The notes below the pieces were generated by a model. The model made no database searches. It had not been told where the DNA came from and worked only from the letters and a program-made list of their open reading frames with translations. The position numbers were made by a program, and so were the translations under genes. From Gemmatales bacterium (GTDB taxonomy: Bacteria > Planctomycetota > Planctomycetia > Gemmatales > Gemmataceae): a DNA stretch of 64,000 nt. The number at the start of each line of letters is the position of its first letter. Position 1 is the first letter of the stretch. Positions 27,992-37,920 of this stretch are shown piece after piece. The DNA is taken from positions 62,001 through 126,000 of the forward strand of contig BPJP01000001.1 in assembly GCA_026004675.1 (NCBI GenBank). Reading direction: 5' to 3'.

Positions 27992-28906
27992 ATGGCTAAC
28001 ACCGTCATTTATTGGATTCATACTCTCAGTCCCACGCATGTCGGCACGGGGCGCGGCGTTGGTTACATCGACCTGCCGATCGACCGCGACAAGGTCACCG
28101 GCTGGCCGATCATCCGCGCCTCGGCGTTCAAAGGAGTCTGGGCCGATCATTACAAAGCCACCGAAGAGAATCGAAAAAATAACCCCGAATTGAAAGCCGC
28201 CTTCGGTCTGACCGGCGCCGACGACAACAGCACCAACTCCGGTTCCCTCATTCCCACCGATGCCCAACTGGTCTGTCTGCCGGTGCGCAGCTTCCGTGGC
28301 ACCTTTGCCTGGGTCACGTCGCCTCTCTGCTTGGGAATGCTGCATCGAACTCTTACGCTTGCCGGAGTTGCCGGCCTTCCAGCGGCACCGGCTGCACTCG
28401 GCGACAATCAGGCACACCATCCGGAAGGAACCGCCCTGGTGGAAGATGGACACATCTACCTCGAAGACCTCGACTTCACGGCCCAACAATGCCAAGTTGC
28501 CGGCCATTGGGCTGACAAGATCGCTCAATGGGTCTTCGCCAGCGACACAAACTGGCAGCAGCAGTTCAAAAAACGCTTCGTCGTTATCCCGGATGATGTT
28601 TTCGCGTACCTGTGCGAAACCGGGACGGAGGTGCATACGCGAGTCCGGATTCAGGACGACACGAAGACCGTAGCGGAAGGCGCTCTCTGGACCGAGGAAT
28701 CCCTGCCGTCCGAGTCGATCCTCGCGGGAATCGTCCAGTGCGAACGAGTTTTCCAGAAGAACGGCCAGGCCAACGGCGAAATCAAGCCGGAGCAACTCAT
28801 CGACAAGTTCGCCAAGAAAGAATTGTCTTTGCAAATCGGCGGCAAGGCGACGGTCGGCCGCGGACAAGTACGATGTGTCTTTTCGCAGATCAACGGAGGT
28901 AACTGA
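27992..28906 (+). CDS. cmr4: type III-B backbone RAMP protein Cmr4 (target RNA nuclease)
   Basis: 304 residues from ATG 27992, with AAGGGAG upstream. It opens IYWIHTLSPTHVGTGRGVGYIDLPIDRDKVTGWPIIRASAFKG, the typical Cmr4 pattern. Asp27 in YIDLPI lies where the family has the Asp needed for target RNA cleavage at 6-nt intervals. The RAMP Gly-rich loop is seen at the C-terminus (QIGGKATVGRGQVRC). Cmr4 forms the repeated backbone of the complex. The stop and the cmr5 start share one base (TGATG). Confidence 0.94.
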   Translation: MANTVIYWIHTLSPTHVGTGRGVGYIDLPIDRDKVTGWPIIRASAFKGVWADHYKATEENRKNNPELKAAFGLTGADDNSTNSGSLIPTDAQLVCLPVRSFRGTFAWVTSPLCLGMLHRTLTLAGVAGLPAAPAALGDNQAHHPEGTALVEDGHIYLEDLDFTAQQCQVAGHWADKIAQWVFASDTNWQQQFKKRFVVIPDDVFAYLCETGTEVHTRVRIQDDTKTVAEGALWTEESLPSESILAGIVQCERVFQKNGQANGEIKPEQLIDKFAKKELSLQIGGKATVGRGQVRCVFSQINGGN

Positions 28907-29265
28907 TGCCGGTCACAACGCGAAGTCAAACGATGGCCCAGGCTGCCTATCAACGTATCGCAGGCCGGAATAATGGCAAACCGACCAAGGAATATGCAAC
29001 CTTCGCCAAGAAATTCCCGGCCTTGATCCACACCTGCGGCCTGGCTCAGGCGGTGGCCTTTGCCGAGGCGAAGAAGGAAAACACTTACTTGGGGGATCTG
29101 GTAGTTGTGCTTCAAGCTGCCGGGTACCGTGACTTGAGGAATCAGGGCGTACTCGCAAGCCGATCTCGCGAAGCCGAACTCGCCACCTATCTCCGCCTCA
29201 ATCGGGACGCACTTCTTGCGGCTGGTTGGTTGAAACGCTACGTCGAAGCACTGGGAGAAAATTGA
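28906..29265 (+). CDS. cmr5: type III-B small subunit Cmr5
   Basis: 119 residues, all-helical in appearance, opening TRSQTMAQAAYQRI and containing EYATFAKKFPALIHTCGLAQAVAFAEAK, the Cmr5 pattern of a helical bundle lining the belly of the Cmr complex. GGAGGT precedes the ATG at 28906, which overlaps the cmr4 stop by one base. It contributes to target RNA binding and has no catalytic residues. Confidence 0.93.
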   Translation: MPVTTRSQTMAQAAYQRIAGRNNGKPTKEYATFAKKFPALIHTCGLAQAVAFAEAKKENTYLGDLVVVLQAAGYRDLRNQGVLASRSREAELATYLRLNRDALLAAGWLKRYVEALGEN

Positions 29266-29266
29266 C

Positions 29267-30503
29267 ATGCGAAACGTGATTGTAAGACATTTACGTAACA
29301 AACGTGCAAGCAGAGGCCAGCACCCGGGTTTGCTCCTTCAGCGTTACTTGTGCGAAAAGGCAGCAGGTGACGATGGCAACCCGGAGGAGAAGAAAGCCAT
29401 TCTCCTCGCCGCCATAAACGCCGCTACAAACCCTGAAGTTCGCCAGCTGTATGATGCTGCCTACGAACGGTGGAAATCGTCTCTCCTCTCCACCGCACAG
29501 ACGACCATCGTCAAAACGCTCGGCCGGTTGATCGTAGGTCTCGGTTCGGAAAACGTAACCGAGACTGGTATCACACTCCATCACACCTTCGGCATGCCGG
29601 TGATTCCCGGTTCCGCACTCAAAGGCCTGGCCGCACACTACTGCCACCAGGTCTGGGGCGAACAAGACGATCGCTTTCGCATGGCAACCGAGAAGGAGGA
29701 CGAAGCCTACCGGAAATACCTCGCCGGAAAAAGACCGCAGCCCGAAAAAGACAACTTCCACCGTCTCTTATTTGGAAACACCGACGATTCGGGCTGCATC
29801 CTCTTCCACGACGCTTGGTACGTGCCCGGTTCGGATCCTCAACCGCTACGCCGGGATGTCATGACGCCACACCACAAGGACTGGCTCGATGGCCGCAAGC
29901 CCCCGACCGATTTCGACAGCCCGACGCCGGTTTCTTTCCTCTCGGTTCGGGGCTCGTTTCTGATCGCCCTCTCCTGGTGCGGTCCGGATACGCCCGCAGC
30001 CCGAGACTGGACCGGAAAAAACCATCCAACTCCTGACTGACGCCCTCAAATATTGGGGTGTCGGCGGCAAGACCAGCAGCGGCTATGGGAGGATGCTGCC
30101 AGATGACGCGGCAAATCAGAAGCTAGAGCAAGACCGCAAAAAACTGGAAGAAGAACGCAAGAGGCGACAAGAGCAACAACAGTTCGAGCAGGAACTTGCC
30201 TCAGGGTCCGATGAACTCAGAGAACTCAAAAGCCTCCAAAGAGAACAGAACTGGCGGTCAGACCCGGGGGACCAGAACATGGTCCAATCGTTGAAAGAAT
30301 TCGTTAACGCACACCAGAATCTTCCCGACGATTGTGTTGAGTTCATCCGCACTTGGCTCGAATCCATCCCCAACTACTCCAGTGTTTGGGACGAACCGGA
30401 TGCGATGAAGGGCAAGAATAAAGACAAGCCCAAGTACGGCTCCCAGGCAATCCGCGAGATTGTCAGGAAGGTAAATCCGAGATTTCGAACGAAGGACCAC
30501 TAA
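29267..30503 (+). CDS. cmr6: type III-B RAMP protein Cmr6, frameshifted, with C-terminal helical extension
   Basis: The first frame (29267-30040) gives Cmr6 hallmarks: LGRLIVGLGSENVTETGITLHHTFGMPVIPGSALKGLAAHYC and DNFHRLLFGNTDDSGCILFHDAWYVP. It stops early at 30040, yet the next frame at once supplies the missing end, LLTDALKYWGVGGKTSSGYGRM, the conserved RAMP glycine loop. The shift lies at a run of six A (30016-30021); with five A the reading frame is continuous and codes about 411 residues. After the glycine loop come about 135 residues rich in Glu, Lys, Arg and Gln with a coiled-coil look, longer than the usual Cmr6 tail. The csx1-like gene starts 1 base after the stop. Confidence 0.88.
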
Positions 30504-30504
30504 C

Positions 30505-31727
30505 ATGCCAACCACGCTCGTCAGTTTTCTCGGCAGGGGTCGCAAAAGTCGCCCCGATGATCGCCGTTCTGACTACGCACCAACCACGTACCGCTTCGTC
30601 ATGCCGGACGGCACACCCTTCGACCAGTCCACATCGTTGTTTGGATTCGGGTTGCTGAACTACCTGCGCCAAACTGGCAAGCAAGTCGATCGCTGGATCG
30701 TTCTCGGCACATCCGGTTCGTTGTGGTCCGAACTGCACCAGGTGCTTCCCGATCCCAATGCTTGCGCCGAAGATTACTTCCAAATGGATGACAAAGTGAT
30801 TGACATGACAGTAACCGAGGAAGATCTTCGCAACTGGCAGGATACCCTCAACCGGCATGCGGAAGATATCGAATTGACACTCGAACTGACGGGGATGGCG
30901 CTCGACAACCAGTCGCAGCAGCGAGTCGCTCGAGCATTGTTCGACAACGTGCCACGTAGCAACGAACTGGTTTTCGATATCAGTCACGGTTTCCGGCATC
31001 AGCCAGTGATAGCCACCTTTATCGTGTCTCTCATGCGATGGACACACAATGTACGAACAGTGTCGTTTTATTCCGGGGTGTACGAAGCACGTGAAAATGA
31101 TATCACCCCTGTCATCGAACTGCCGATCTGCCAGCAACTGGTCGAGGCAACCGAAGCGACGGCCATACTCGAAACCACCGGCAACTATGAGCCAGTGGCT
31201 GCATTTCTTGGGCGTGACGCTCGCCTAGCCTGGTTTCTCGAAGACACGAACCAACTGGCACAGGGCGCGACAATATGCTAAAGGTTTAAGATCAAGAGCA
31301 GCAGGTCTGTCGAATCCGGTGCAATCCGTATTGGTGAATCTTTTGCACCGTCGCCTTGCCTGGACCAGCGAGGATCGTTTTGCCAGGCGCGTCAAGGAGT
31401 CGGCCCGCCCTTGCCCTGGATCGCGGCGACTATTTTCGCGCGGTCATTCTGGCGTATGAGGCGCTAATCATCCTGGGGTGCCAACAACAAGGCAACAAAT
31501 TCGACCCCTTGACTTATGAAAATCGCCAAATTGCCGAAGACGTTCTTCAGAGTCGATTACAGGGTGAAGATCGCGATACGTTTCGCACGTTGAAGAACGT
31601 GCGAAATGCCTGTGCTCATGGCAGCCGACCGCAAGAATTTTCAGCACAACAATGTTTGCAAAGCGTTGATGCCTTTTGTGATCTGATTAAGAAAGCTCTC
31701 GGGCTTTTCGAGCGATTTGACAATTGA
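30505..31727 (+). CDS. Csx1/TM1812-type CARF-HEPN ribonuclease, frameshifted
   Basis: The intact N-terminal part (30505-31281) starts TTLVSFLGRG and has RWIVLGTSGSLWSEL and DISHGFRHQP (residue 158 on), a variant of the D-x-T-H-G motif of Csx1-like CARF proteins. Two apparent one-base insertions (about 31235-31265 and 31385-31400) then break the frame. Read through, the C-terminal part continues as a helical HEPN domain with LKNVRNACAHGSRP, giving the R-x4-H ribonuclease motif (Arg codon at 31602, His codon at 31617). The repaired length is about 406 residues, normal for the family. Members are activated by cyclic tetra- or hexa-adenylate and degrade RNA non-specifically. It follows cmr6 directly. 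Whether it is functional depends on the frameshifts being sequencing errors. Confidence 0.83.
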
Positions 31728-31765
31728 CATAATAAGCATGGAATCTCAAAACCAAGGATACCCCC

Positions 31766-32128
31766 ATGCCAACTTACATCGCCCTCGCAATATCAGATAG
31801 CATGTTCCCCGCGGGAACATTTCGCAAAAAAGCAATTACGGCTAACGATGTCAAGTCGATCATTGATAACGAAGAGGTCGTCTCCTGCGTCAATCCCTCG
31901 CATCGGAGCACGATCGATGCGCTTAAACAAAGGTACGGTCTCGAAATTCCCGTTCCTGAAAAACCAGCAAAGATTACATTAAGAAAAAACGACAATCTAA
32001 TTGTCTGTACAGTTCTTGGTCTTCCCAGGGAAACGAGAGAGTTTAGCCAAGAAGAGATCGAGCGAGCCTCGTTCACCTTCTCCCTTTGGACGATCCAAAC
32101 CGGCGGCGGTCGTTCCTCGGCGCCGTGA
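31766..32128 (+). CDS. putative CRISPR ring nuclease, DUF1874/Crn2-like
   Basis: 120 residues from ATG 31766, preceded by AAGGA at 7 bases. The pattern YIALAISDSMFP near the start, NPSHRSTIDALKQRYGLEIPVPEKP in the middle, then KITLRKNDNLIVCTVLGLPRETREFSQEEIERASFTFSLWTI matches the DUF1874 fold of viral AcrIII-1 and host Crn2 proteins. His46 in SHRST aligns with the active-site His of G-H-x-S-T in the viral proteins; the PRETRE segment could supply the conserved Arg/Glu pair. The family cleaves cyclic tetra-adenylate and so ends type III signalling. Its place 38 bases after the CARF-HEPN gene fits. The assignment rests on motif reading only. Confidence 0.75.
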   Translation: MPTYIALAISDSMFPAGTFRKKAITANDVKSIIDNEEVVSCVNPSHRSTIDALKQRYGLEIPVPEKPAKITLRKNDNLIVCTVLGLPRETREFSQEEIERASFTFSLWTIQTGGGRSSAP

Positions 32129-32282
32129 TCGGCTGGACGCCTTGTTGCGAGTGCCGTCCGAATGGGAAAGTGCACAGAGTCCCATCTGTGCGCATATAAG
32201 GTAGTACAGATGTGACGCCTCCCTCGGTTGGTTCATAAAATGAGTCGAGAGATACCCAACGAGCAAAGAGGCGAGTCATCCC

Positions 32283-32645
32283 ATGTCCGAACCGCTCAAA
32301 CAGCTGCAAACCGCCGTGGAAAAACTGGGGATCGGCCATTATCGGCGGCACGTCCTGTTGTGCACGGGTCCGAGTTGCTGTGCGCCCGAAGAAGGGAACG
32401 CTGCCTGGGAGGTGCTCAAGAAACTGCTGAAGGACAAAGGACTGTTGACCGGAGAAAAGGCCTGTTACCGAAGTAAAGTCGGCTGCCTGCGCGTTTGTTG
32501 CCACGGACCGACTCTCGTCGTCTATCCGGAAGGGACCTGGTATCACAGCATGACCGCCGATCGCATCCCGCGTTTCGTCGAGGAACATTTGGAAAACAAC
32601 GCACCAGTGGCCGAATGGATTTTCGCCTGCAACAAATTGGGTTAA
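32283..32645 (+). CDS. thioredoxin-like [2Fe-2S] ferredoxin
   Basis: 120 residues from ATG 32283. The cysteine pattern is that of the thioredoxin-fold [2Fe-2S] family: HVLLCTGPSCCAPEEGNAAW near the N-terminus and YRSKVGCLRVCCHGPTLVVYPEGTWY later, supplying the four ligands plus extra Cys. The final helix ends FVEEHLENNAPVAEWIFACN. Relatives are NuoE-like ferredoxins of unknown electron partners. The gene stands alone between the CRISPR island and a helicase gene. Confidence 0.85.
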   Translation: MSEPLKQLQTAVEKLGIGHYRRHVLLCTGPSCCAPEEGNAAWEVLKKLLKDKGLLTGEKACYRSKVGCLRVCCHGPTLVVYPEGTWYHSMTADRIPRFVEEHLENNAPVAEWIFACNKLG

Positions 32646-32763
32646 AGCGGCTGAAATCGGCGAAGGAAGTGTTGGCACACCGACGAGTCGCCCTGGACAG
32701 AACTGCCGGGTTGGTTAAAATAAGTGAAAGTAATGTATTGAGATACGTATTTGGGAGAGATTC

Positions 32764-34009
32764 TTGACGGCGCGAACGCTGAAGCAACCGCAGAGCGGTT
32801 TCCATTCCTTAAAACTTTCTGCCCCTGTATTACGGGCCTTGGCCAAAGCCAAATACAAGCAACCTAGCCCCATCCAGGCAGCTGTTGTTCCTCTCGCCCT
32901 TTCCGGCGCGGATGTGATCGGTCAGGCGCAGACGGGGACAGGCAAAACGGCGGCATTTCTATTGCCCTTTCTGAACAATTGGAAGGACAAAGGCCTTCCG
33001 GGGCCGGAAGCCCTGGTGCTCGCACCGACGCGCGAGCTGGTGGTCCAGGTTGCCGAAGAAGCACAGAAGCTGGCGCCAAACCGACATTGCAAGACTTTGG
33101 CGATTTACGGCGGTCAGCGGATTCGCGGGCAGCTGCAGCAACTGAAACAAGGTTGCACGATCGTCGTTGGCACGCCCGGCCGGATTCTCGATCATCTGGC
33201 GCGCGGCACTTTGAAACTGGACGGCGTCCCGCTATGTCGTGCTGGACGAAGCCGACCGTATGCTCGATATCGGGTTTCGACCGGATATCGAGAAGATTCT
33301 CAGGCGTTGTCCGAAGAATAGGCAGACGTTGTTGTTGTCCGCGACGTTGCCGACGCCCGTTTTGCGCCTGGCACAGCGCTACATGAAAGATCCCGAACAC
33401 ATCAATCTTTCGCCCGACAAGCCGGCCGTCTCAACGATCAAGCAGACCTATTTTACAGTTGATGACGAGCGCAAGTTCGAACTGCTCTTGCGTGTGATCC
33501 AGCGTGAGAAGCCGAGGCAATGCATCGTGTTTTGCCAGCGCAAGCGCTGGGCGGACGATTTGCACCGAAAACTGCAGAAAAAGAATCTGCCTGTCGCTGT
33601 TATGCATGGCGACTTGCTCCAACCGGTGCGCAACCGCATCATGCAAGCTTTCCGCGACGGCAAGATTTCGTATCTGGTGGCCACCGACGTGGTGGCTCGC
33701 GGTATCGATGTCACCAACGTTTCGCACATTATCAACTACGACATTCCGGACGATCCGGAAGTCTATGTCCACCGAATTGGCCGAACTGGCCGCATGGGCA
33801 GCGACGGCATCGCTATCGCTTTCGTGACGCCAGAACAGGGGCCGCAGTTGACGGCCATCGAATCGTTCATCAACCAACAATTGCCGAAAGACTCCATCGA
33901 AGGCTTCGAGCCATATACGCCGAAACCGCAACGTGCCACGGAAAACGAAGAGCCTGCCGCGAAACCAGTGTTCGGTCGGCGTGCGCGTCGTTATCGTCGT
34001 GCACTTTGA
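32764..34009 (+). CDS. DEAD-box RNA helicase (RhlE-like), frameshifted
   Basis: The likely start is TTG 32764, with GGGAGAG upstream. The first frame carries the Q motif (YKQPSPIQAAVVPLALSGADVIGQAQTGTGKTAAFLLPFL), motif Ia (PTRELVVQV) and TPGRILDHL, then loses frame at 33228-33230. A CCC run there read as CC restores GVRYVVLDEADRMLDIGFRPD. The second frame continues with SATLP, the helicase C domain (IVFCQRKRWADDL, VATDVVARGIDVTNVSHIINYDIPDD) and YVHRIGRTGRMG, ending at 34009. The helicase unwinds RNA duplexes in ribosome assembly or mRNA decay. The break is probably a sequencing error. Confidence 0.9.
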
Positions 34010-34020
34010 CCCGGCATGCC

Positions 34021-34659
34021 ATGAGCGACAATCCGTTCCAGGAGGCTTATCTGAAAGCCCGCCGGCATCTGGGAAGAAACGATGCGGTGTTGAAGTCGAT
34101 CATGACCCGCATCGGCAAGATCACATTGCAACCCAATCCCGACCGGTTTGGCTGTCTGGTGTATTCGATCGTGGCGCAACAGATTTCGACCAGAGCGGCA
34201 GCTGCGATCGCCGAACGTCTCAAGCAGCGCGTTCCTCTTCTGGATCCCGCATCGCTGCTTCGTTCGTCCGAAGAGGAACTTCGTGGCGCCGGCCTCTCTT
34301 CCGCCAAAGCCAGTTCTGTCCGCGACCTCGCCAGATGTGTAGAGAACGGAAACGTGCCCCTCGACAAACTGGACCAATGGGACGATGAGCAGGTGATCGC
34401 CAACTTGACGCAGGTCAAAGGCATTGGCCGATGGACGGCGGAGATGTTTTTGATTTTCGGCTTGGGTCGGCTCGATGTCTTCCCGGTAGCCGACTTCGGC
34501 CTGCGGTCGGCCCTGAACAGGTATTATGGGGTAAGCCTGTCGGCGAACCGAGAAGAATATGCCCGGCTCGGCGAACAATGGCGGCCTTATCGAACTGTGG
34601 CGACATGGTATCTCTGGCGCCAGTCTCGGGGACGTGCCACAAAGCTAACAAAACAGTAA
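34021..34659 (+). CDS. DNA-3-methyladenine glycosylase II (AlkA-like, HhH-GPD)
   Basis: 212 residues from ATG 34021, 11 bases after the helicase stop. It has the helix-hairpin-helix GPD signature: LVYSIVAQQISTRAAAAIAERL, then LTQVKGIGRWTAEMFLIFGLGRLDVFPVADFGLRSAL, where the Asp of VADFG is the catalytic residue. The family removes alkylated bases such as 3-methyladenine in base excision repair. It lacks the N-terminal AlkA domain of E. coli, as in many short bacterial forms. The frame is intact although the neighbours are broken. Confidence 0.9.
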   Translation: MSDNPFQEAYLKARRHLGRNDAVLKSIMTRIGKITLQPNPDRFGCLVYSIVAQQISTRAAAAIAERLKQRVPLLDPASLLRSSEEELRGAGLSSAKASSVRDLARCVENGNVPLDKLDQWDDEQVIANLTQVKGIGRWTAEMFLIFGLGRLDVFPVADFGLRSALNRYYGVSLSANREEYARLGEQWRPYRTVATWYLWRQSRGRATKLTKQ

Positions 34660-34762
34660 GAACTCGGCCGTTCCCATTGACAGCGGTCGTTTACCAGCGA
34701 TTACAATGGCAGCGCGTTGATCAAGTACGCCGAGCCGGCTACTCCTGTGGGAGCGAAAGAAT

Positions 34763-36705
34763 ATGAGTGCCCTAGGTTTCTGGAATCGTTCGTTCCTCGT
34801 TTTTTTGTTTTTGTTAGCACCTATCGTCCCGGTATCAGGGGACGAGGCGGCCCAAGAGCGTTTGCGGCAAGATGTGCGTGTGCTGTCGTCGCCCGCATTC
34901 GAAGGACGAGGAGTCGCGACGAAAGGCATCAACCTCGCTGCGGACTACATCGCTGATCAGTTCAAGAAGATCGGCGTGAGGCCAGCCGGTGACGACGGTG
35001 GCTATTTCCAACACTTCACCATGTACGGCGCCACACTGCGCCGCCCGCTCAAACTTCTTCTGACTGGACCGCAAGGGCAGCGTATCGAACTCGTCCCGGG
35101 CAAACATTTTGAAGTCCTAGGAATGTCCGCTCCCACGCCAGGCACCATCGCTACCGGCCTGGTTTTCGCAGGTTACGGCATCAGCGCCGATAAACCACTT
35201 GCATACGATGATTACAAAGACATCGAAGTCAAGGGCAAGGCCGTCATTGTCTTGCGCGACGCACCGCGTATCGGCAATCGTTTCGCTCCCTTTGGCGGCA
35301 ACGATCGGCAGACATACGCCTCTTTCACCAACAAGATGCAGACGGCGATCAAAAACCAAGCCGCCGCGATTCTATTCGTCAGTGATTATGACACGGCCAA
35401 AGATGGTGACGAGCTTTTACCCTTCAGCTATCTAGCGACTGTTAAAAGGCCGCCGGAAATACCGGCAGTTCATCTGCGCCGCAGTGTGCTCGACGGCATA
35501 TTGCGCTCGAACGGAACAAGTTTGCGCGATCTCGAAAAGCAGATCGACGCAGACTTGAAGCCGAGGAGTTCGCCGCTGACAGGCTGGCAGATCGAACTGA
35601 CGATCACTCTGGAACGTGGCAATGTCCTGCCGGTGAAAAACGTCATCGGCGTACTCGAAGGCAAAGGGCCGCTTGCCAGAGAATCGGTAATCATCGGTGC
35701 CCATTATGACCATCTCGGTTATGGCGGCCCCCGGAAGTTTGTTCCAATCGAAAAAAGCGAGCATTCATTACGGTGCCGACGACAACGGTTCGGGTACCGC
35801 TGCTTTATTGGAAATTGCCCGACGTTTCGCCAGCCAGAAGAACCGCGAAGGTCGGCGTCTTGTCTTCATTGCCTTCAGTGCTGAAGAAAGTGGGCTGTTG
35901 GGATCGGTGCACTATTGCAAGCATCCTGTGTTTCCCGTTGGAAAGCACGGTGGCGATGATCAATCTTGATATGGTCGGTCGGCTGCGGCGGGATCCGAAA
36001 AGTGATTGGCCTCGGCTTTTATCGTTGCTGCACCCCGTACAAGGTCTTCCCGTCTTGCCCGCCTGTCACGCCTTTGAAGGATTCCCAGCGAATTTTCTTG
36101 GCGAGAAAGACCGGTTGATGGTCCAGGGGACGGGAACCGCCAGGAAATTTCATCGCCTGCTCGATCAAATCAATATGAAATATGGGTTTTCCTTGCACAA
36201 GTCTCCTGGCGGCGTCGGCCCCAGCGACCATTCGTCCTTTTACGAAAAAAAGATACCAGTGCTGTTTTTCTTTACGGGTGCCCATGCCGATTACCATCAA
36301 CCGACCGACACCGCCGAAAAGATCAATGTTTTTGGGCTGAGCCGCATCGTCGACTTCGCGACCGACCTGGTGGAGCATTTGGCACGGTCTGGTAATCGGC
36401 CAGTGTACGTGAAAGTGACGGAGCCGAGGCGTGACACACCGGAAGGCCGAATCCCGCGCATTCGTTTCCGCCCCGACTATGGTGACGGCGGCCAAGGCGT
36501 CTTGCTTGGCGGCGTGGTTCCTGGCGGTCCTGCCGACAAGGCCGGCCTTAAGGAAGGCGACCGCATCATTTCTATTGGCGGCCAGACGATCAAGGACCTC
36601 AGCCATTATATGACCGTCATTGCTCGCCACAAGCCGGGAGAAACGATCGAGTTCGGCATCGTTCGCAACGGCAAAAAAATGACTGTCAAGGTTGTTCCCG
36701 AATAG
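34763..36705 (+). CDS. M28 family zinc aminopeptidase with PA and PDZ domains, frameshifted
   Basis: A secreted protease with signal peptide [20 protein letters not shown]-type insert spans about residues 100-260. The M28 zinc site is seen as [13 protein letters not shown] (His), [15 protein letters not shown] (Asp), [12 protein letters not shown] (Glu), [10 protein letters not shown] (Asp) and ADYHQPTDT (His). A C-terminal PDZ domain contains [25 protein letters not shown]. Two breaks interrupt the frame: A6 at 35751-35756 and CCC at 35934-35936; one base fewer in each restores continuous reading from 34763 to 36705. It likely releases amino acids from exported peptides. Confidence 0.88.
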
Positions 36706-36752
36706 TCTTCGAATTTGATGCTGGAGAAACAAGTCAGACCTCACCTGCCGCC

Positions 36753-37843
36753 ATGACAAAAAAGCCGGGATCGAACCCATTACCCCCTTGTTTCGTCCGG
36801 GTCATTCCCGGTTTGGAACCGATTGCCGAAGAGGAAATCTGTACGGAATTGGGGGGGGGAAATCAAACGGCGCGGCAATGGCTTTGTGGTTTTTCGGGTC
36901 GCCGAGATCGACGATCGTCCTTTTGCGATTGCGCACCACGGAGGATGTCTTTCTTCTCGCCTGGGGTACTGATGGGCTTAGTTATCGTGCCGCCGATTTG
37001 AAATACATCCAGCGATGGACGGCCCGTGAAGCGGATTGGAGCCAATTGCAACGTTTGCATCACGCCGTCCATCCGAAGCCAAAGGGAAAACCGACTTACC
37101 GGCTTGTGACCCAGATGGCGGGGCAAGCACGCCTACCGCCGAGTCGATGCTCATGAGGCACTCGCCAAAGGGCTGGCCGGCAAGATTCCCCAATCGTGGC
37201 AGGAAGCAGACGAAAACGCTGCATTCGAAGTCTGGTTGACGATAGACGGCAAGACCGCGGTTTGCGGCGTCCGCCTCTCCGATCGCACCATGCGGCACCG
37301 GACGTACAAAGTGGAGCATCTGCCGGCGTCGCTAAGACCTACGGTGGCAGCGGCCATGGTGCGGCTGGCGCGGGCCGCAGGTTGGCGAGACGATGCTCGA
37401 TCCGATGTGCGGCGCGGGCACCATTCTGGCTGAAGCCAGGCAGGCCCAGCCGAAGGTACGGTTAATGGGCGGTGATCTCGATCGCCGAGCCTTGCGCGCC
37501 GCCTCTTTGAACTTGCGGCGGATGACGCCTTTTCTGCTGGCCCGCTGGGATGCTACTCGTCTGCCGCTGCCCGATTCCTGCGTCGATGCGATTGTCTCCA
37601 ATCCACCGTTCGGAAAACAACTCGGCGAACCCGACGACATCAAAATGCTTTACCACCGGATGGTTATCGAGTACAACCGCGTGCTCAAACCGGAGGGTCG
37701 CGTCGTCCTGCTTGTTGCCGATCGGGGAGCGCTGATGTCGGCCGTGAAGAAGCTTCCTTGGCACTTGCAGCGAGAGTTTTCGCCACGAATTCTCGGTCAA
37801 ATAGCCTCGCTGCTGGTTTTGGCGAAAACATTCGCCCTCCTGA
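36753..37843 (+). CDS. THUMP/UPF0020-type RNA guanine-N2 methyltransferase, frameshifted
   Basis: Pieces in all three frames join into one protein. The N-terminal THUMP-like part starts CFVRVIPGLEPIAEEEI, then (after one G is dropped from G9 at 36851-36859) EIKRRGNGFVVFRVAEIDD. Next comes RLRTTEDVFLLAWGTDGLSY, then KHAYRRVDAHEALAKGLAG, then the catalytic domain with TMLDPMCGAGTILAEAR (SAM motif) and DAIVSNPPFGKQLG (N-P-P-F). Breaks are near 36921, at GGGG 37120-37123, at GGG 37372-37374 and close to the end; each is cured by one base less. The stop is taken as TGA 37841-37843, also after a one-base correction. Related enzymes methylate the N2 of guanine in tRNA or 23S rRNA. Confidence 0.8.
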
Positions 37844-37920
37844 CAGAGTCATTTGTGGCCGGGCATAGGGGTGCTTGCCTTCGGCCTGGAGTTTACCACT
37901 TTGCCATAACGGAGAATGCG

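Noticed and set aside
33520..34020. Alternative upstream start for the AlkA-like gene giving a much longer protein
   Set aside because: The extra part is the shadow of the DEAD-box helicase frame; the ATG at 34021 begins the conserved product.
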